A model generated the notes under the pieces. That model was not told the origin of the DNA and did no database searches. It saw only the letters and a list, made by a program, of their open reading frames with translations. DNA of 30,272 nucleotides from JBKEAJ01 sp047972135 (lineage in GTDB: Bacteria > Bacteroidota > Bacteroidia > Bacteroidales > Prolixibacteraceae), in assembly GCA_047972135.1 (NCBI GenBank), contig JBKEAJ010000038.1, positions 1 through 30,272 on the forward strand, read 5' to 3'. The first letter of the stretch is position 1; each line of letters starts with the position of its first letter. Both the position numbers and the translations under genes were made by a program. Below are positions 16,289 to 27,200 of the stretch, one piece after another.

Positions 16289-17284
16289 ATGAGTAAGAAA
16301 ATGAAGAGAAAAATAAATAAGGTTGGTATTCTGACCTCGGGCGGTGATGCCCCTGGTATGAATGCTGCCATAAGGTCGGTAACACGAAGTGCCATAAAGA
16401 AAGGCATCAAAGTTGTCGGTATCAGGCGAGGTTATCAAGGCATGATAGATGGTGATTTCACGCCTTTGAGTGCTCGTAGTGTTAGTGGTATTCTTCATCA
16501 AGGAGGTACAATACTGCGGACAGCACGTTGCAATGACTTTCGAACTGTTGAAGGTCGTGCTAAGGCCTACGAGAATTTAAAGCTTCACGGCATTGATGCA
16601 CTAGTAGTTATCGGAGGCGACGGTACTTTTACGGGTGCACAGTTATTCACACAAGAGACGGATATTCCGACAGTGGGTATGCCCGGCACTATCGACAATG
16701 ACATGTATGGCACGGATTACACTATTGGGCACGACACTGCACTGAACACGGCAGTAGAAGCCATAGATAAGCTGAAAGATACTGCTCGTTCGCATGGTCG
16801 TATTTTTATTGTTGAAGTGATGGGCAATGATGCTGGAGACTTGGCTCTATATAGCGGAATTGCCTGTGGTGCAGAAGCTATCCTAATTCCCGAGGTTGAC
16901 GAAGACAATGATTTGGACAAATTTATTAGAAAAGGAGTAAAGAAGAAGGAGACTAGTGGGATTATAGTAGTTGCCGAAGGCGATGAGCATGGCGGGGCAC
17001 TAGCAGTTGCAGAGCGAGTAAAGAAAGAAAATCCCAAATTTGAGGTTCGCGTGTCTATCTTAGGACATATGCAGAGAGGCGGCAATCCGACAGCCATCGA
17101 CAGGATCATGGCAACACGTATGGGAGTAGGAGCTGTGGATGCGCTTCTCGACGATCAAAAGAGTATAATGGTAGGAATAAAGGACGGGGAAATCGTGCAT
17201 GTGCCTTTTAATAAATGTGTTAAGGGTAAGCGTGAGTTTCCGATGGACTTGTACGAGATGAATAAAGAAGTAGTAGGAGAATAA
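16289..17284 (+). CDS. pfkA: ATP-dependent 6-phosphofructokinase
   Basis: 331 residues from ATG 16289. An upstream in-frame TTG at 16244 lies inside the terminator hairpin and is rejected. The family motifs are GILTSGGDAPGMNAAIR near the N-terminus, GGDGT (109-113), TIDND (134-138, with catalytic D136) and GHMQRGGNPTAIDR. Gly at position 112 after GGD is the ATP-type signature, since PPi-dependent enzymes carry GGDD. The enzyme phosphorylates fructose 6-phosphate to fructose 1,6-bisphosphate, the committed step of glycolysis, in the cytoplasm. The usual MGR substrate motif reads MGN here (178-180), so the Arg equivalent to E. coli Arg171 is Asn. The immunophilin gene follows after 8 bases, so the two are probably co-transcribed. 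Confidence 0.95.
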   Translation: MSKKMKRKINKVGILTSGGDAPGMNAAIRSVTRSAIKKGIKVVGIRRGYQGMIDGDFTPLSARSVSGILHQGGTILRTARCNDFRTVEGRAKAYENLKLHGIDALVVIGGDGTFTGAQLFTQETDIPTVGMPGTIDNDMYGTDYTIGHDTALNTAVEAIDKLKDTARSHGRIFIVEVMGNDAGDLALYSGIACGAEAILIPEVDEDNDLDKFIRKGVKKKETSGIIVVAEGDEHGGALAVAERVKKENPKFEVRVSILGHMQRGGNPTAIDRIMATRMGVGAVDALLDDQKSIMVGIKDGEIVHVPFNKCVKGKREFPMDLYEMNKEVVGE

Positions 17285-17292
17285 AATTTGAT

Positions 17293-18243
17293 ATGGACGG
17301 AATATTTGCAAGGATTAAGACCCCCAAGGGTGAGATATTAATAGAGTTGGAGTATGAGAAGACTCCATTAACAGTAGCTAATTTTATCGGATTGGCAGAA
17401 GGGCTGTTGGAAAATACGGTAAAACCTCTAGGGACACCATTTTACGATGGTTTGAACTTTCATAGGGTTATAAGTATTGCCAATGGCGACGCACAGGATT
17501 TTATGATACAAGGCGGTTGTCCGCAGGGAAGTGGGACAGGCGATCCGGGTTACAAATTCAGAGATGAATTTCACAAGGACTTGCGTCATGATGTGCCGGG
17601 AGTATTGTCAATGGCAAATTCTGGACCTGCTAGCAACGGGAGTCAGTTTTTTATAACTCATGTAGCCACGCCTTGGTTAGACGGCAAGCACACTGTATTT
17701 GGAAAAGTTGTCGAGGGTCTTGATGTCGTTATGGATACTTTGCAGGGCGATAAAATCGAATCTCTGACAATAGAGCGCAGAGGTGCTGGTGCAGAGTCCT
17801 TTGATGCGAAGTCTGTTTTTGAAGCAGAGATAAAGGCTCTTGCAGATAGAGATAAGCAGGAAAGAGAAAGAGCAGAGGCTGAGATAGAAAAGTTATCGCA
17901 GGGTTATAAAAAAAGTAGTTCGGGACTCAGATATAATCTTTTGCAGGTGGGCGATGGCGAGCAGGCAAAAGCAGGGCATACTGTAAAAGTCCATTATGAG
18001 GGCAAGTTGAGCGATGGTACGCTTTTCGATTCGTCGTACAAGCGCGAACGTCCTATCGAGTTTCCCTTGGGAGCTGGACACGTCATTAAAGGCTGGGATG
18101 AGGGTATATCTTTACTAAAGGTTGGCGACAAGGCACAGTTTGTCATTCCCCCCCATTTGGGCTACGGTTCTGCCGGTGCGGGAGGTGTTATACCTCCAAA
18201 TTCCGTGTTGGTGTTCGATGTAGAGTTGTTGGCAGTGAAATAA
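17293..18243 (+). CDS. Dual peptidyl-prolyl isomerase: cyclophilin-FKBP fusion
   Basis: 316 residues joining two unrelated prolyl isomerase folds. The cyclophilin domain (about 4-165) keeps FHR (R58), MIQGG (Q73), SQFFIT, W128 and H133, so its active site looks complete. A charged helical linker (about 168-203, KQERERAEAEIEKL) follows. The FKBP domain (about 210-316) keeps Y235, F245-D246, V264-I265, W268, Y291 and F308, the classical pocket residues. No signal peptide is present, so it is probably cytoplasmic. The order cyclophilin then FKBP corresponds to the CFBP type of dual-family immunophilins, a group described from a few bacteria and protists. It probably assists folding of nascent chains. 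It is coupled to pfkA by an 8-base gap and ends at a strong terminator. Confidence 0.93.
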   Translation: MDGIFARIKTPKGEILIELEYEKTPLTVANFIGLAEGLLENTVKPLGTPFYDGLNFHRVISIANGDAQDFMIQGGCPQGSGTGDPGYKFRDEFHKDLRHDVPGVLSMANSGPASNGSQFFITHVATPWLDGKHTVFGKVVEGLDVVMDTLQGDKIESLTIERRGAGAESFDAKSVFEAEIKALADRDKQERERAEAEIEKLSQGYKKSSSGLRYNLLQVGDGEQAKAGHTVKVHYEGKLSDGTLFDSSYKRERPIEFPLGAGHVIKGWDEGISLLKVGDKAQFVIPPHLGYGSAGAGGVIPPNSVLVFDVELLAVK

Positions 18244-18265
18244 GAATAAAATCAGTATATTAGTG

Positions 18266-18295
18266 GCTCAATTGCACTGCAGTTGAGCTTTTTTT
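18266..18295 (+). terminator. Intrinsic terminator after the immunophilin gene
   Basis: GCTCAATTGCA (18266-18276) pairs with TGCAGTTGAGC (18278-18288) around a single C, and seven T follow directly. This is the clearest Rho-independent terminator in the window and closes the pfkA-immunophilin unit. Confidence 0.9.
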
Positions 18296-18324
18296 AGTTA
18301 ATTATATAGATTATTTTGACACCC

Positions 18325-20781
18325 ATGCTTGCAGATATCATCATTCCTTTGCACCTGCGTCAGCTGTACACCTATAAGCTTAGCGACGAGCAGGGAGGGC
18401 AGGTAAGTATTGGGCAGCGAGTTGCAGTTCAGCTTGGAGCAAAGAAATTATATGTAGGGATAGTTTATGCACTAAGAAGCATAGATGATGCGGATGGTAC
18501 AGATTATAAGCCAATCCACGATATCATAGACAGCGAGGCTATAGTCAGCAGTCGGCAGTTGGAATTTTGGAAGTGGCTCTCGGATTATTATTGCAGCACA
18601 TTAGGGGAAACAATGCGTATCGCCTTGCCCTCGGGTTTAAAAATGGAGAGTAAATCTCGACTTTTCGCCAACGACACTTTTACAGGCAGCAGTGAACTAT
18701 CCTCGCAGGAGAAGGCATTGTGGCTTATAGTCTCTAATCATCAGGGACTTACTTTGATGGATTTAGAGGACAAATATCCACAAGGCTTTACAACTAGTAC
18801 GATTAAGGGATTGATAGAAAAGGCGGCTATCTATCTTCAGGAGACTATCGGCGGAGGAGTAGAGGCACGTAAGGTGCAGGTTGTCAGATTTGGTGAGGCT
18901 GTCAAAGATAACAACGAGATTGATGATACTTTATTTGCACTCAAACGCTCACCTAAGCAAAAGCTGATGTTCGAGTTGTTTGTATATCTTATAAACGAGA
19001 GGAATGTAAAATATATAGCTCGGAAGGAACTCCTCGAAAGGTCAAAATGCAGTAGTGCCATTTTACGTAATTTAGAGACCCAAAAATATTTGCAGCAGCA
19101 AACGGTTGACTATTGGGATACGGTACATTCTCCGAGTAGTGAGGATTTGACCTTAAGGGTTTTATCATCTGCACAAGACAAAGCATTGTCAGACATAAGA
19201 AGCAAATTTAATGATAAGTCTGTACTCTTGCTAAAAGGAGTAACCTCAAGCGGTAAGACAGAGATATATACCCATCTTATAAAGGAGTATATCGATGCGG
19301 GCAGGCAGGTGCTTTATCTTCTTCCAGAGATAGCCTTGACAACGCATATTGTAATCCGCTTGAAGCAAATATTTGGGGAACGGGTAGGAGTTTATCATTC
19401 TCGTTTTGCCGATACAGACCGGATAGCAGTATGGAAAGAAGTTTCTAAATCGCAGAATGAAAATAGACTTGATTTAGTTGTCGGCACACGTTCGTCTATT
19501 TTTCTACCTTTTGCCGATTTAGGTTTGATAATAATAGACGAAGAACACGATGCGAGCTACAAGCAACAAGACCCTGCACCGCGCTACAATGCTCGTGATG
19601 CAGCCATAGTTTTGGCAAATCAATATGGCGCAAAGGTACTTCTGGGGACAGCCACGCCCTCGTTTGAGACTTTCGCTAATGCACAGAGTGGGAAGTATGG
19701 TATTGTAGAGTTAAAAGAACGATACAAAGGAGTGAAGTTGCCTGAGATAATTGTTGCCGATTTGAAAAGAGCCTATAAGCGTCGTCAGGTCAAAGCCCAT
19801 TTGTCGCCGGAGCTGTACGAAGCAATGGAGCAGATTATGGATGCAGGCAAGCAGGTTCTACTATTTCAGAATCGGCGTGGTTATTCATTGTTTTTTCAGT
19901 GTGCAACTTGTGGGTGGATACCGAAGTGTCGTAACTGCGATGTTAGCCTGACCTATCATAAGGGGCGTAACAAGTTGGTATGTCATTACTGCGGTACTAC
20001 GGAGCTAGTATCTCACGTCTGTTCATCGTGTGGCAATGATATAAAGCAGCTGGGCTTCGGAACTGAAAAGATAGAGGCTGAAATTAGCGAGCTTTTCCCC
20101 GAACGTGTTGTAGCACGAATAGATATGGATGTGTCAAGCTCGAAGACTCGTCTGCACCGCATATTAGAGGACTTTTCGTCAGGCAACATAGATATTTTGG
20201 TTGGTACGCAGATGATAGCCAAAGGTTTGGATTTCAGCAACGTGCAGCTTGTCGGTATTCTAAATGCTGATTCGATGCTTAGTTTTCCCGATTTTCGTTC
20301 TTCGGAGAGAGCTTATCAGCTTATCACACAGGTGAGTGGTCGAGCAGGGAGGCGAGACGAGCAAGGGAGGGTGATTGTTCAGACCATGCAGCCCGAGCAC
20401 CCTATATTTACTCATCTCCGGAATGATTGTTTTGATAATTTTTATGTAGAGCAGATGTTGGAGCGCAGGTTATTTTCTTATCCTCCATATTTCAGGATAA
20501 TAAAGCTGATAATGCGTCATAAGGACTTTAAAGTTTTGAATCTCTTTGCCAATATTGTAGGCAATAATCTACACAACACCCTTTCTTGCCTTATCTTGGG
20601 ACCCGAATACCCCTTGGTGTCGCGGGTTCAACTGTATTACCGAAAGGAGATATGGCTAAAAATTGACAAGCAAGATGAGATAAAAAAGACCAAAAGTATT
20701 ATACAGGAGCAGATAGACAAGGCAAAAGCAGAAAAAGGATTCTCGTCGGTGTCTACCCATCTTGATGTCGATCCGTATTGA
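18325..20781 (+). CDS. priA: Primosomal protein N' (replication restart helicase PriA)
   Basis: 818 residues from ATG 18325 (MLADIIIPLHLRQLYTYKL). An in-frame TTG at 18316 would add three residues and is less likely. The N-terminal 3' DNA-binding domain precedes a superfamily 2 helicase core with Walker A GVTSSGKT (305-312) and DEEH (405-408). The family-specific double zinc site has eight cysteines: C526, C529, C535, C538, C553, C556, C566 and C569. Helicase motifs V and VI follow, with GTQMIAKGLDF and QVSGRAGRRDEQGRV. PriA recognises stalled or repaired forks and reloads the replicative helicase. It has its own unit after the terminator at 18266-18295. Length and motifs are complete, with no sign of decay. 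Confidence 0.97.
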   Translation: MLADIIIPLHLRQLYTYKLSDEQGGQVSIGQRVAVQLGAKKLYVGIVYALRSIDDADGTDYKPIHDIIDSEAIVSSRQLEFWKWLSDYYCSTLGETMRIALPSGLKMESKSRLFANDTFTGSSELSSQEKALWLIVSNHQGLTLMDLEDKYPQGFTTSTIKGLIEKAAIYLQETIGGGVEARKVQVVRFGEAVKDNNEIDDTLFALKRSPKQKLMFELFVYLINERNVKYIARKELLERSKCSSAILRNLETQKYLQQQTVDYWDTVHSPSSEDLTLRVLSSAQDKALSDIRSKFNDKSVLLLKGVTSSGKTEIYTHLIKEYIDAGRQVLYLLPEIALTTHIVIRLKQIFGERVGVYHSRFADTDRIAVWKEVSKSQNENRLDLVVGTRSSIFLPFADLGLIIIDEEHDASYKQQDPAPRYNARDAAIVLANQYGAKVLLGTATPSFETFANAQSGKYGIVELKERYKGVKLPEIIVADLKRAYKRRQVKAHLSPELYEAMEQIMDAGKQVLLFQNRRGYSLFFQCATCGWIPKCRNCDVSLTYHKGRNKLVCHYCGTTELVSHVCSSCGNDIKQLGFGTEKIEAEISELFPERVVARIDMDVSSSKTRLHRILEDFSSGNIDILVGTQMIAKGLDFSNVQLVGILNADSMLSFPDFRSSERAYQLITQVSGRAGRRDEQGRVIVQTMQPEHPIFTHLRNDCFDNFYVEQMLERRLFSYPPYFRIIKLIMRHKDFKVLNLFANIVGNNLHNTLSCLILGPEYPLVSRVQLYYRKEIWLKIDKQDEIKKTKSIIQEQIDKAKAEKGFSSVSTHLDVDPY

Positions 20782-20785
20782 GAAT

Positions 20786-20941
20786 GTTTAATTGTTGAAC
20801 TGTTTAAAAATGCTGTAGGCAGTAGGCTTTAAGCGAGCAGCCTTTATTTAGAAATCCAAGATCGTCATTGCGAGGAGCTTGCGACGTGGCAATCTCTTGC
20901 TACGAAGAGCAGATTGCCACGCTACGCTCGCAATGACGGCA
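20786..20941 (+). repeat. Palindromic interspersed repeat, copy 2
   Basis: This copy matches 821-982 in the same orientation. The outer arms are CGTCATTGCGAG (20863-20874) and CTCGCAATGACG (20927-20938). The inner arms are GTGGCAATCT and AGATTGCCAC, longer than in copy 1 because a GAA/GTG difference restores pairing. The shared 5' block AAGCGAGCAGCCTTTATTT is present. The copy begins five bases after the priA stop codon. Confidence 0.8.
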
Positions 20942-21169
20942 TGGATGAACAGATTGCTACAATGTTGTGATGTTGTGATGTTGCGATATAACAGAGTAGC
21001 GGTTCAACTCTAAACAATTAAACAAATCAACGATTAAACAAATCAACGGTTCAAAAACATACTTTTTTCTACCAACGAAATATCTTCCTTTTCCTTTATT
21101 GGTACGGTATATAGGATTCGGATATTTGTATGCGTGTTTTAAAATATGGAATAAATGACTTTTTAGTGC
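20942..21169. other. Non-coding region with short tandem repeats between priA and the giant gene
   Basis: No gene is supported. A 16-bp unit, ATTAAACAAATCAACG, is repeated exactly at 21017-21032 and 21033-21048, flanked by GGTTCAA at 21001 and 21049. A short ATGTTGTG-type repeat lies near 20962-20985. The rest is A/T-rich leader sequence of the giant gene. Confidence 0.6.
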
Positions 21170-21199
21170 TTGTTTTTTTTGTTTATTGTGTTATCTTTG
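21169..21199 (+). promoter_or_regulatory. Promoter of the giant secreted-protein gene
   Basis: TATCTTTG (21192-21199) matches TAnnTTTG, with CTTG at 21169-21172 placed 19 bases upstream as a -33 element. Transcription would start about 15 bases before the ATG, giving a very short leader. Confidence 0.6.
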
Positions 21200-21219
21200 T
21201 AACATAAAACGTGTATATT

Positions 21220-24200
21220 ATGAGACGATATTTATTTTTAACTGTATCTTTATTCTTATTGTTGTTTACGGTGGTCGATGCTTATTCGCAGGGTCGCAAG
21301 TTCTACTGGGTGGGAGGCTCGGGAAATTGGAGTAGAGATGTTATCAATCAGTGGGCAACAAGTTCGGGGGGAAGTTCTTTTCACGGCGGGAAACCAACCG
21401 CCAATGACACCGTTATTTTTGACGAAAATTCGGGTTCTTCAGGGGGGATGACGGTTTACGTTAGTAGCAATGCAGCCGATCAAGAATGTGCCACAATGAG
21501 GATTGAGAGTTCGTTTGATGGGATTCTTCACTTTCAGGCTACTTCTGGTCTACATTCTGAGGGAGCAATACGGGTTCATAATAATTTAGAAGTTAAGAAA
21601 TCTGACGCACTACTTTGTAGCTATATTAATTGGTATTTCAATATAGGAAGCGGAACAGTAGCAAAAATAGAAAAACCTGATAATCTAGGGTTTCATAGTT
21701 TTCACAAGGAGGGTTTAGGGGAGTTGCATGTCAATTGTGAACTTTATCAGAATGCAGTATCTCAGGTAAGTAACAGTGCTAGCGGAGGGATGTTAATTTT
21801 TAACAAGAGAGTTTATAAGAGTAGTTCTTTAAATAAATTTGATTTACTAACTTCCAATGGGACTCAAACATATTTTAAGAAGGGCTTGTCAGACTTTCAT
21901 GTAGTTAGTCCCTACGTAGGTATAAAAAGTACCTATTATAATGGAAAATCAGGGTTAACAGCAAAGGGGGCTAACACATATATTGAGTTGGACAGTTCTG
22001 GTAGTGTTTATGCACTTCAGGCATTAGATGGTGGAAAAATAAAAGTAAATGCAAATGCAGAAGTTAAAACAGCTTTCACTGTTTTGGATAGAGGCGGTAG
22101 TCTGGATCTTTATGGAAAGATAAGTACTATAAAGACGGGTCTTGCTAATTCTTCGGTAGTTTATTACGAGGATTACATACGGGCTTATTCCACTTTTTGT
22201 GTTGGGACAAATTCTCGAATAGATATAAGATCAGGTGCTGAGTATGTTGGTTATACAGAGATTAGTGTCGGCACTTATTATAATATTAATGCTCGGAATT
22301 CCAATAGTATACTTCGTTTGGGTGATAATGCAGTGGTCAATGTAGAAGGGCTTCTTGACGTTTTTTATGTTGACAATATTAAACTCATGCCGAGTGTTGA
22401 TAATGGAAGTTATATTAATGATGACTTGTCAAACAGAGGAGGAGATAATGCATCTTTGATAGTGTCGGGTAATGGGAAATTGAGTGTTGGGCATGGTATT
22501 TCTTTAATAAAGAGTAGTAATATTTTCAGACTCTTAGACAATGCAGAGCTTAACTTTGATTGCAATTCACTTGGTTTAGGTTCTGTTGCATATATGAGTA
22601 ATGTTTATTCTAACCTTTTAGACGACTATAAATATGGAGCAATTTTGCGTATTAATAACTTAGCTGTAGCAAATGTTTCGTTTTCTGCTAATTCAAAAAT
22701 TACGTTAGGAGGTGAGAAGTCTGAGGAATATCCGGAGCAAGGAGTATTGATACTCACTGATGCTGATTTAGGTGTTCATGTTTCATCTCTTCCTGATATA
22801 GATATTTTGGGTAGAGGGACTAATGTTCTTTATCTCTATGGGATGCTTGGAGGATTTGGTGTAGATGTAGAGGGAAGTAGAGAAAACACCCTATTGGTAG
22901 ATGGAGGTGCGCAGGCAACGAATGTGAGCCTTAGTCATCTTACTTTTAATAGTGCTAATTGTGGCGATTTACTGACGATAATGGGAGCAAGCAAAACGCA
23001 AAGGCGTAGTTTGCAGTTATCCTCAGCAACATCTCTTAGTAATCTTAAACTTGCTAATCTAAACTTTACAGCAGCTGTCGGCAATGTAAGTGTTAATAAT
23101 GCAGATACCGTAAGTTCGTTTAATACAGCTGGTGTTAGTCTTGATGGGACACTTACTCCCTCGGGTGTTGTGTCGCGTCTTTATTGGATTGGAGGAAACA
23201 GCAATAGTGGCGGTGATGGGAACTGGAATAATCCCGATAACTGGTCTACAAGTTCCGGAGGATCACCAAACCATTGTTTTGTACCAAGTGCTACGACAGA
23301 AGTTGTTTTTGATAATAATTCATTTAGTAGTGGAGGAGTACACACTGTTAGTTCAGAGGCTTCTGCTGTAGAAAGTGGCGATTTCAGATGGAGGTATACT
23401 AATGCTAAGCAGGTTACTTTTTCTGTAAAACGTTTTAATATACAAGGGACAGTTGATTGGTCGGATAATATGTTCTTTAGTAGCAATAGCTACTGGTCGG
23501 CACCTGCAATTTATGCTAGAACAGATACTCAAGACTCTATTTATTTTAGGGGGCTGTCGGACAAGTTGTACTATCTAGAACTTGAAGGGTCAGGGACTTA
23601 CATTTTCGCTGATAATCAGGAGGTACATCCTTTTACAGCTCGTAGGTCTTCAGCTTTTATCAGGCAGAACGAGTGCTTTAGGTCAAGTGTTGACAGCTTA
23701 GTTGTTTTGAGTGATATAGTTTTTAGGGGGAATTTATATTTTGGCTTGTCTTCCAAAGGAGAATACAAAAATTGCGGTGCAGTATTTAAAGCTTCGTTTT
23801 CAATGCCTTTCACAGAGTCGGGAGATTATTATATGTATGTATATGGTAATTCTTCAGATCCTTCTCGTCGGGGCAGATACACCTTTGAGGGAGACTTTAT
23901 TCTGAAATATACCTTAGGCCGTAATTGGTGGCGTTATTTATATGTTTATGGACATACGGATCTTCATTTTAAGGGGCTCATGAATGTTCAACAAATGATA
24001 ACCAGAGGAGAAGATATAAAAATTAATATTGACAGTAAGAGTAGTATATATAATATAGATTTCTTTAGCTATAATAGCTCAGAGCTTAATTTTAATGGGA
24101 CAGAAGATGTTAATTTAGGTTGTTTTTCGGTTTCGAATGCAGACGTTTATTTTGGAGAGCGGAATGTTAATTTTTGGGATTTAGATCAGCTGTATGCAGA

Positions 24201-27200
24201 TGTTGGCTACTATTACACATACTCGAATTCACTATACTGTCGAGCTTATAACAACGTTCTTTTTGATGCATCTAAGGCTAAAATAAACGTAAATATGGAT
24301 GGGAAGTATATCCACAGTTCCAACAAGATGGACTTTTGGCTGGATTCATCCTCCTATTTTAAAGAGTTAAGTATTAATGGAGATGGAGAGTCGCCTGAGC
24401 AACAGCTAGATTTTTATCTTGTTCCTAATGTCGATGTGCTAACATTCGCTGGAGAAGCTCGAAAATATAACATTGCTTACAATGCAAAATTTGGGAAACA
24501 TTTTGGGAAGATAGATTCCATGAGTATTTCAAGCCCTTCCACTTTTGTTTTGTATGGAAATCAGAATTATCAAAATATAAAATCGAGAGTTCTGACTGAT
24601 AATTTGGAGAATTGTAAGTACTTCACAATCTATTCTGAGAGTTCTACTTACAAACGTAGTTTGATTGTAGACGAGCCCTTTGTATTCGATAATGTTATTA
24701 TGAGTAATATAAAGGCAGAGGTTAATGGTGGTCTGGGAATGGCTACTGCCAACGGTTTTATTCCTTACGAGGGGACAGGTAGCGACATTGAGGGTTTTTC
24801 TCTGAACGCCTCAGCAACAGGCTCTAACACATTGTACTGGATTGGAGGAACAAGTAATGGAACAGGTTCTTACCGAATAGACGATCGTGGTAACTGGTCG
24901 GCAACATCGGGTGGAGGACCAGCTTCGAATTGTGCCATTACCGACAACCTTACTTTAATATTTGACAGAAACTCCTTTACATCAGGTCATAGCACGCAGG
25001 TTCTAAAACCTTTAGATGCTGCCTATATATGCTCCTACAAAAATATTAAAGTAACTGCCGATGCCTTAACCAATGTGCCGGGACAGACACTGGAGTTTAG
25101 CAAAGTTGGGCAGATAACGCTTTCCGGGAACTTAGAGATTAGGTCGCCAAGAGTGGTGAGCGACTCAACTATCTTTGTTTTGGAAGAAAACAAAACCCTA
25201 GGCTTTGAGCATACTATCTATGCCTCGGGAAATGAACTGAACATAGGTTTTAAGGTCAATGACAACACAACAAAAAACAAATATCGTTTCAAGGATGACA
25301 TAACAATAAAAACAGCCACTTATCTTCATTATATAGACAACAACAACTTGGGAACCTATATGTCGTACTCTAGGTTTACTAGTGATTCTGTTATATTTGA
25401 GGGGCGCACAGTTTTTAATACTCCCAGCGTCATGTGGGGAACAAGCTCTAGGCTCTCTTATAATTTTCATAATATTCCTGCATCTAATGTCTTGTTTAAG
25501 AAACCTGTGTATATAAATGATGTGAACTATGTTATATCTAATTATTATGCTCAGGACATAGTGTGTATGGATTCACTGATAGTGTTAGGCAGCAATACTT
25601 CGATATACTATTATTTTCCAGGAGGAAGTGTCACAGACTCCGTAGAACTCCGTGTTTATGGCTATGCTGATATTGAGTATGAAACCTTTACATATACGGA
25701 TCATCAATACCTAAGGACAGAACTATATGGGGGAGGGAAGTTTGAGCGATTTAATTGTTCTTTAGGGACTTTGATCTTGAATGGAGACTATGAAATTGGT
25801 TATGTTTCAGTGGGACGCCTAGAGATGGCAGCCAATAGTACCTTAAGTATAGGGTCAAATTTCTATCATTACAGTTCATTAAGGGTCGATGAATTATATC
25901 TGGGAAATAGAGCAAGCATAAATCTACCAACATTTAACCTTGTTGATGCAACCAATTCTTCATATAACTATAATAATTACGAGATATATTTAGGACAAGG
26001 AGCCTCAATTACTTTTAAGTCTATAGTGCGTAAGTACGGGACTGCCTACGGAGGAGAGCCAGGTTCTAGCATTACTGTTAATAGCTCTTTCAATGACCAA
26101 ACAGCAGGTTTTTTAAATAACAATGTCGGGCTTAGTAATACAGATATTTACGTCAAAAGTTTAGTGTCCAACTATATACCTACGGATGTAGGGATAAACA
26201 TAGAAGGATCAATGAACAAGTTTAAAAATATCTACTTCGAGGGCTTTGCCGACCAATACTTATATCTCCCTGCCAGCTCGACACTAGACGGCGACTTGCA
26301 TTTGGGATATGGTACCGATGGAACTTCAACCGATGGGCGTAACTACACTGTTGGTAATGAGTTTGATGAGAGCCGATTAATCAGTGTTGATAGTATCATA
26401 TTATATAACGTACCATTGTCGCTCACCTTGTCCTCCAACGCTACTCTGAATGCTCGCAGTGGATTGGGCATCTACGGGCGAACTCCGTCGGCGTGTGTGG
26501 GGATGTCTATGCGTGCCACAATCAGCGACGATAGTCAGTTGGCAAAGTTGACCCTACCTCACGGGTTGAATTGGAGCTACTCACAGGTTGCCTACGTAAA
26601 CCCGAGTTCAAACAACGCAAATCACTATGATTACAAGCTGGGAGTAAACTCTGCGTACACCGGAAATGTGGGTATTACCAATTGGCAAGTGTCGAGCGAG
26701 AACTATGTTCTGCCAACTCCCTCATTGTCGCTTATGATTTTTGAAGGCGATTCGGTAAATGTAGATGTAAGAAATCTGGCATATATGGATCATCTTACTT
26801 ATTTTGAGTGGATTAAGGCAGATGGCATCACTAAGGTCTACGACACAACAATGGTTTTTGATATATACAGTGACCCTATCACGCTGAAGATGCATTATGG
26901 CGAAAATTGTGTGCTGACTACCGCCCTTGAAGCTCCCATTCGTCTTGACTCTTTTGATAATACTCGCTACTATTACGAAGTAAATACTGACGGCTGTAGT
27001 TTCGTTACCAATGCCGATACTTTCGATGTTACCATCGCACCGGGAGGTACTCTGACAATGGATTCTTCCGTAAACATAATCCAAAATAGCATTGACAGTA
27101 CTTGGTCGCTCAACGGAGTGAAAATACCTTATGGAACTACCTACGTAGTGTGGAGTGGACTTAATATTATGGGTAATGATACGGTTATCACTCGTGATAC

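Noticed and set aside
23132..23371. 79-codon + strand open frame inside the giant gene
   Set aside because: It is out of frame with the continuous 3017-codon frame, which carries recognisable modules across this very region.
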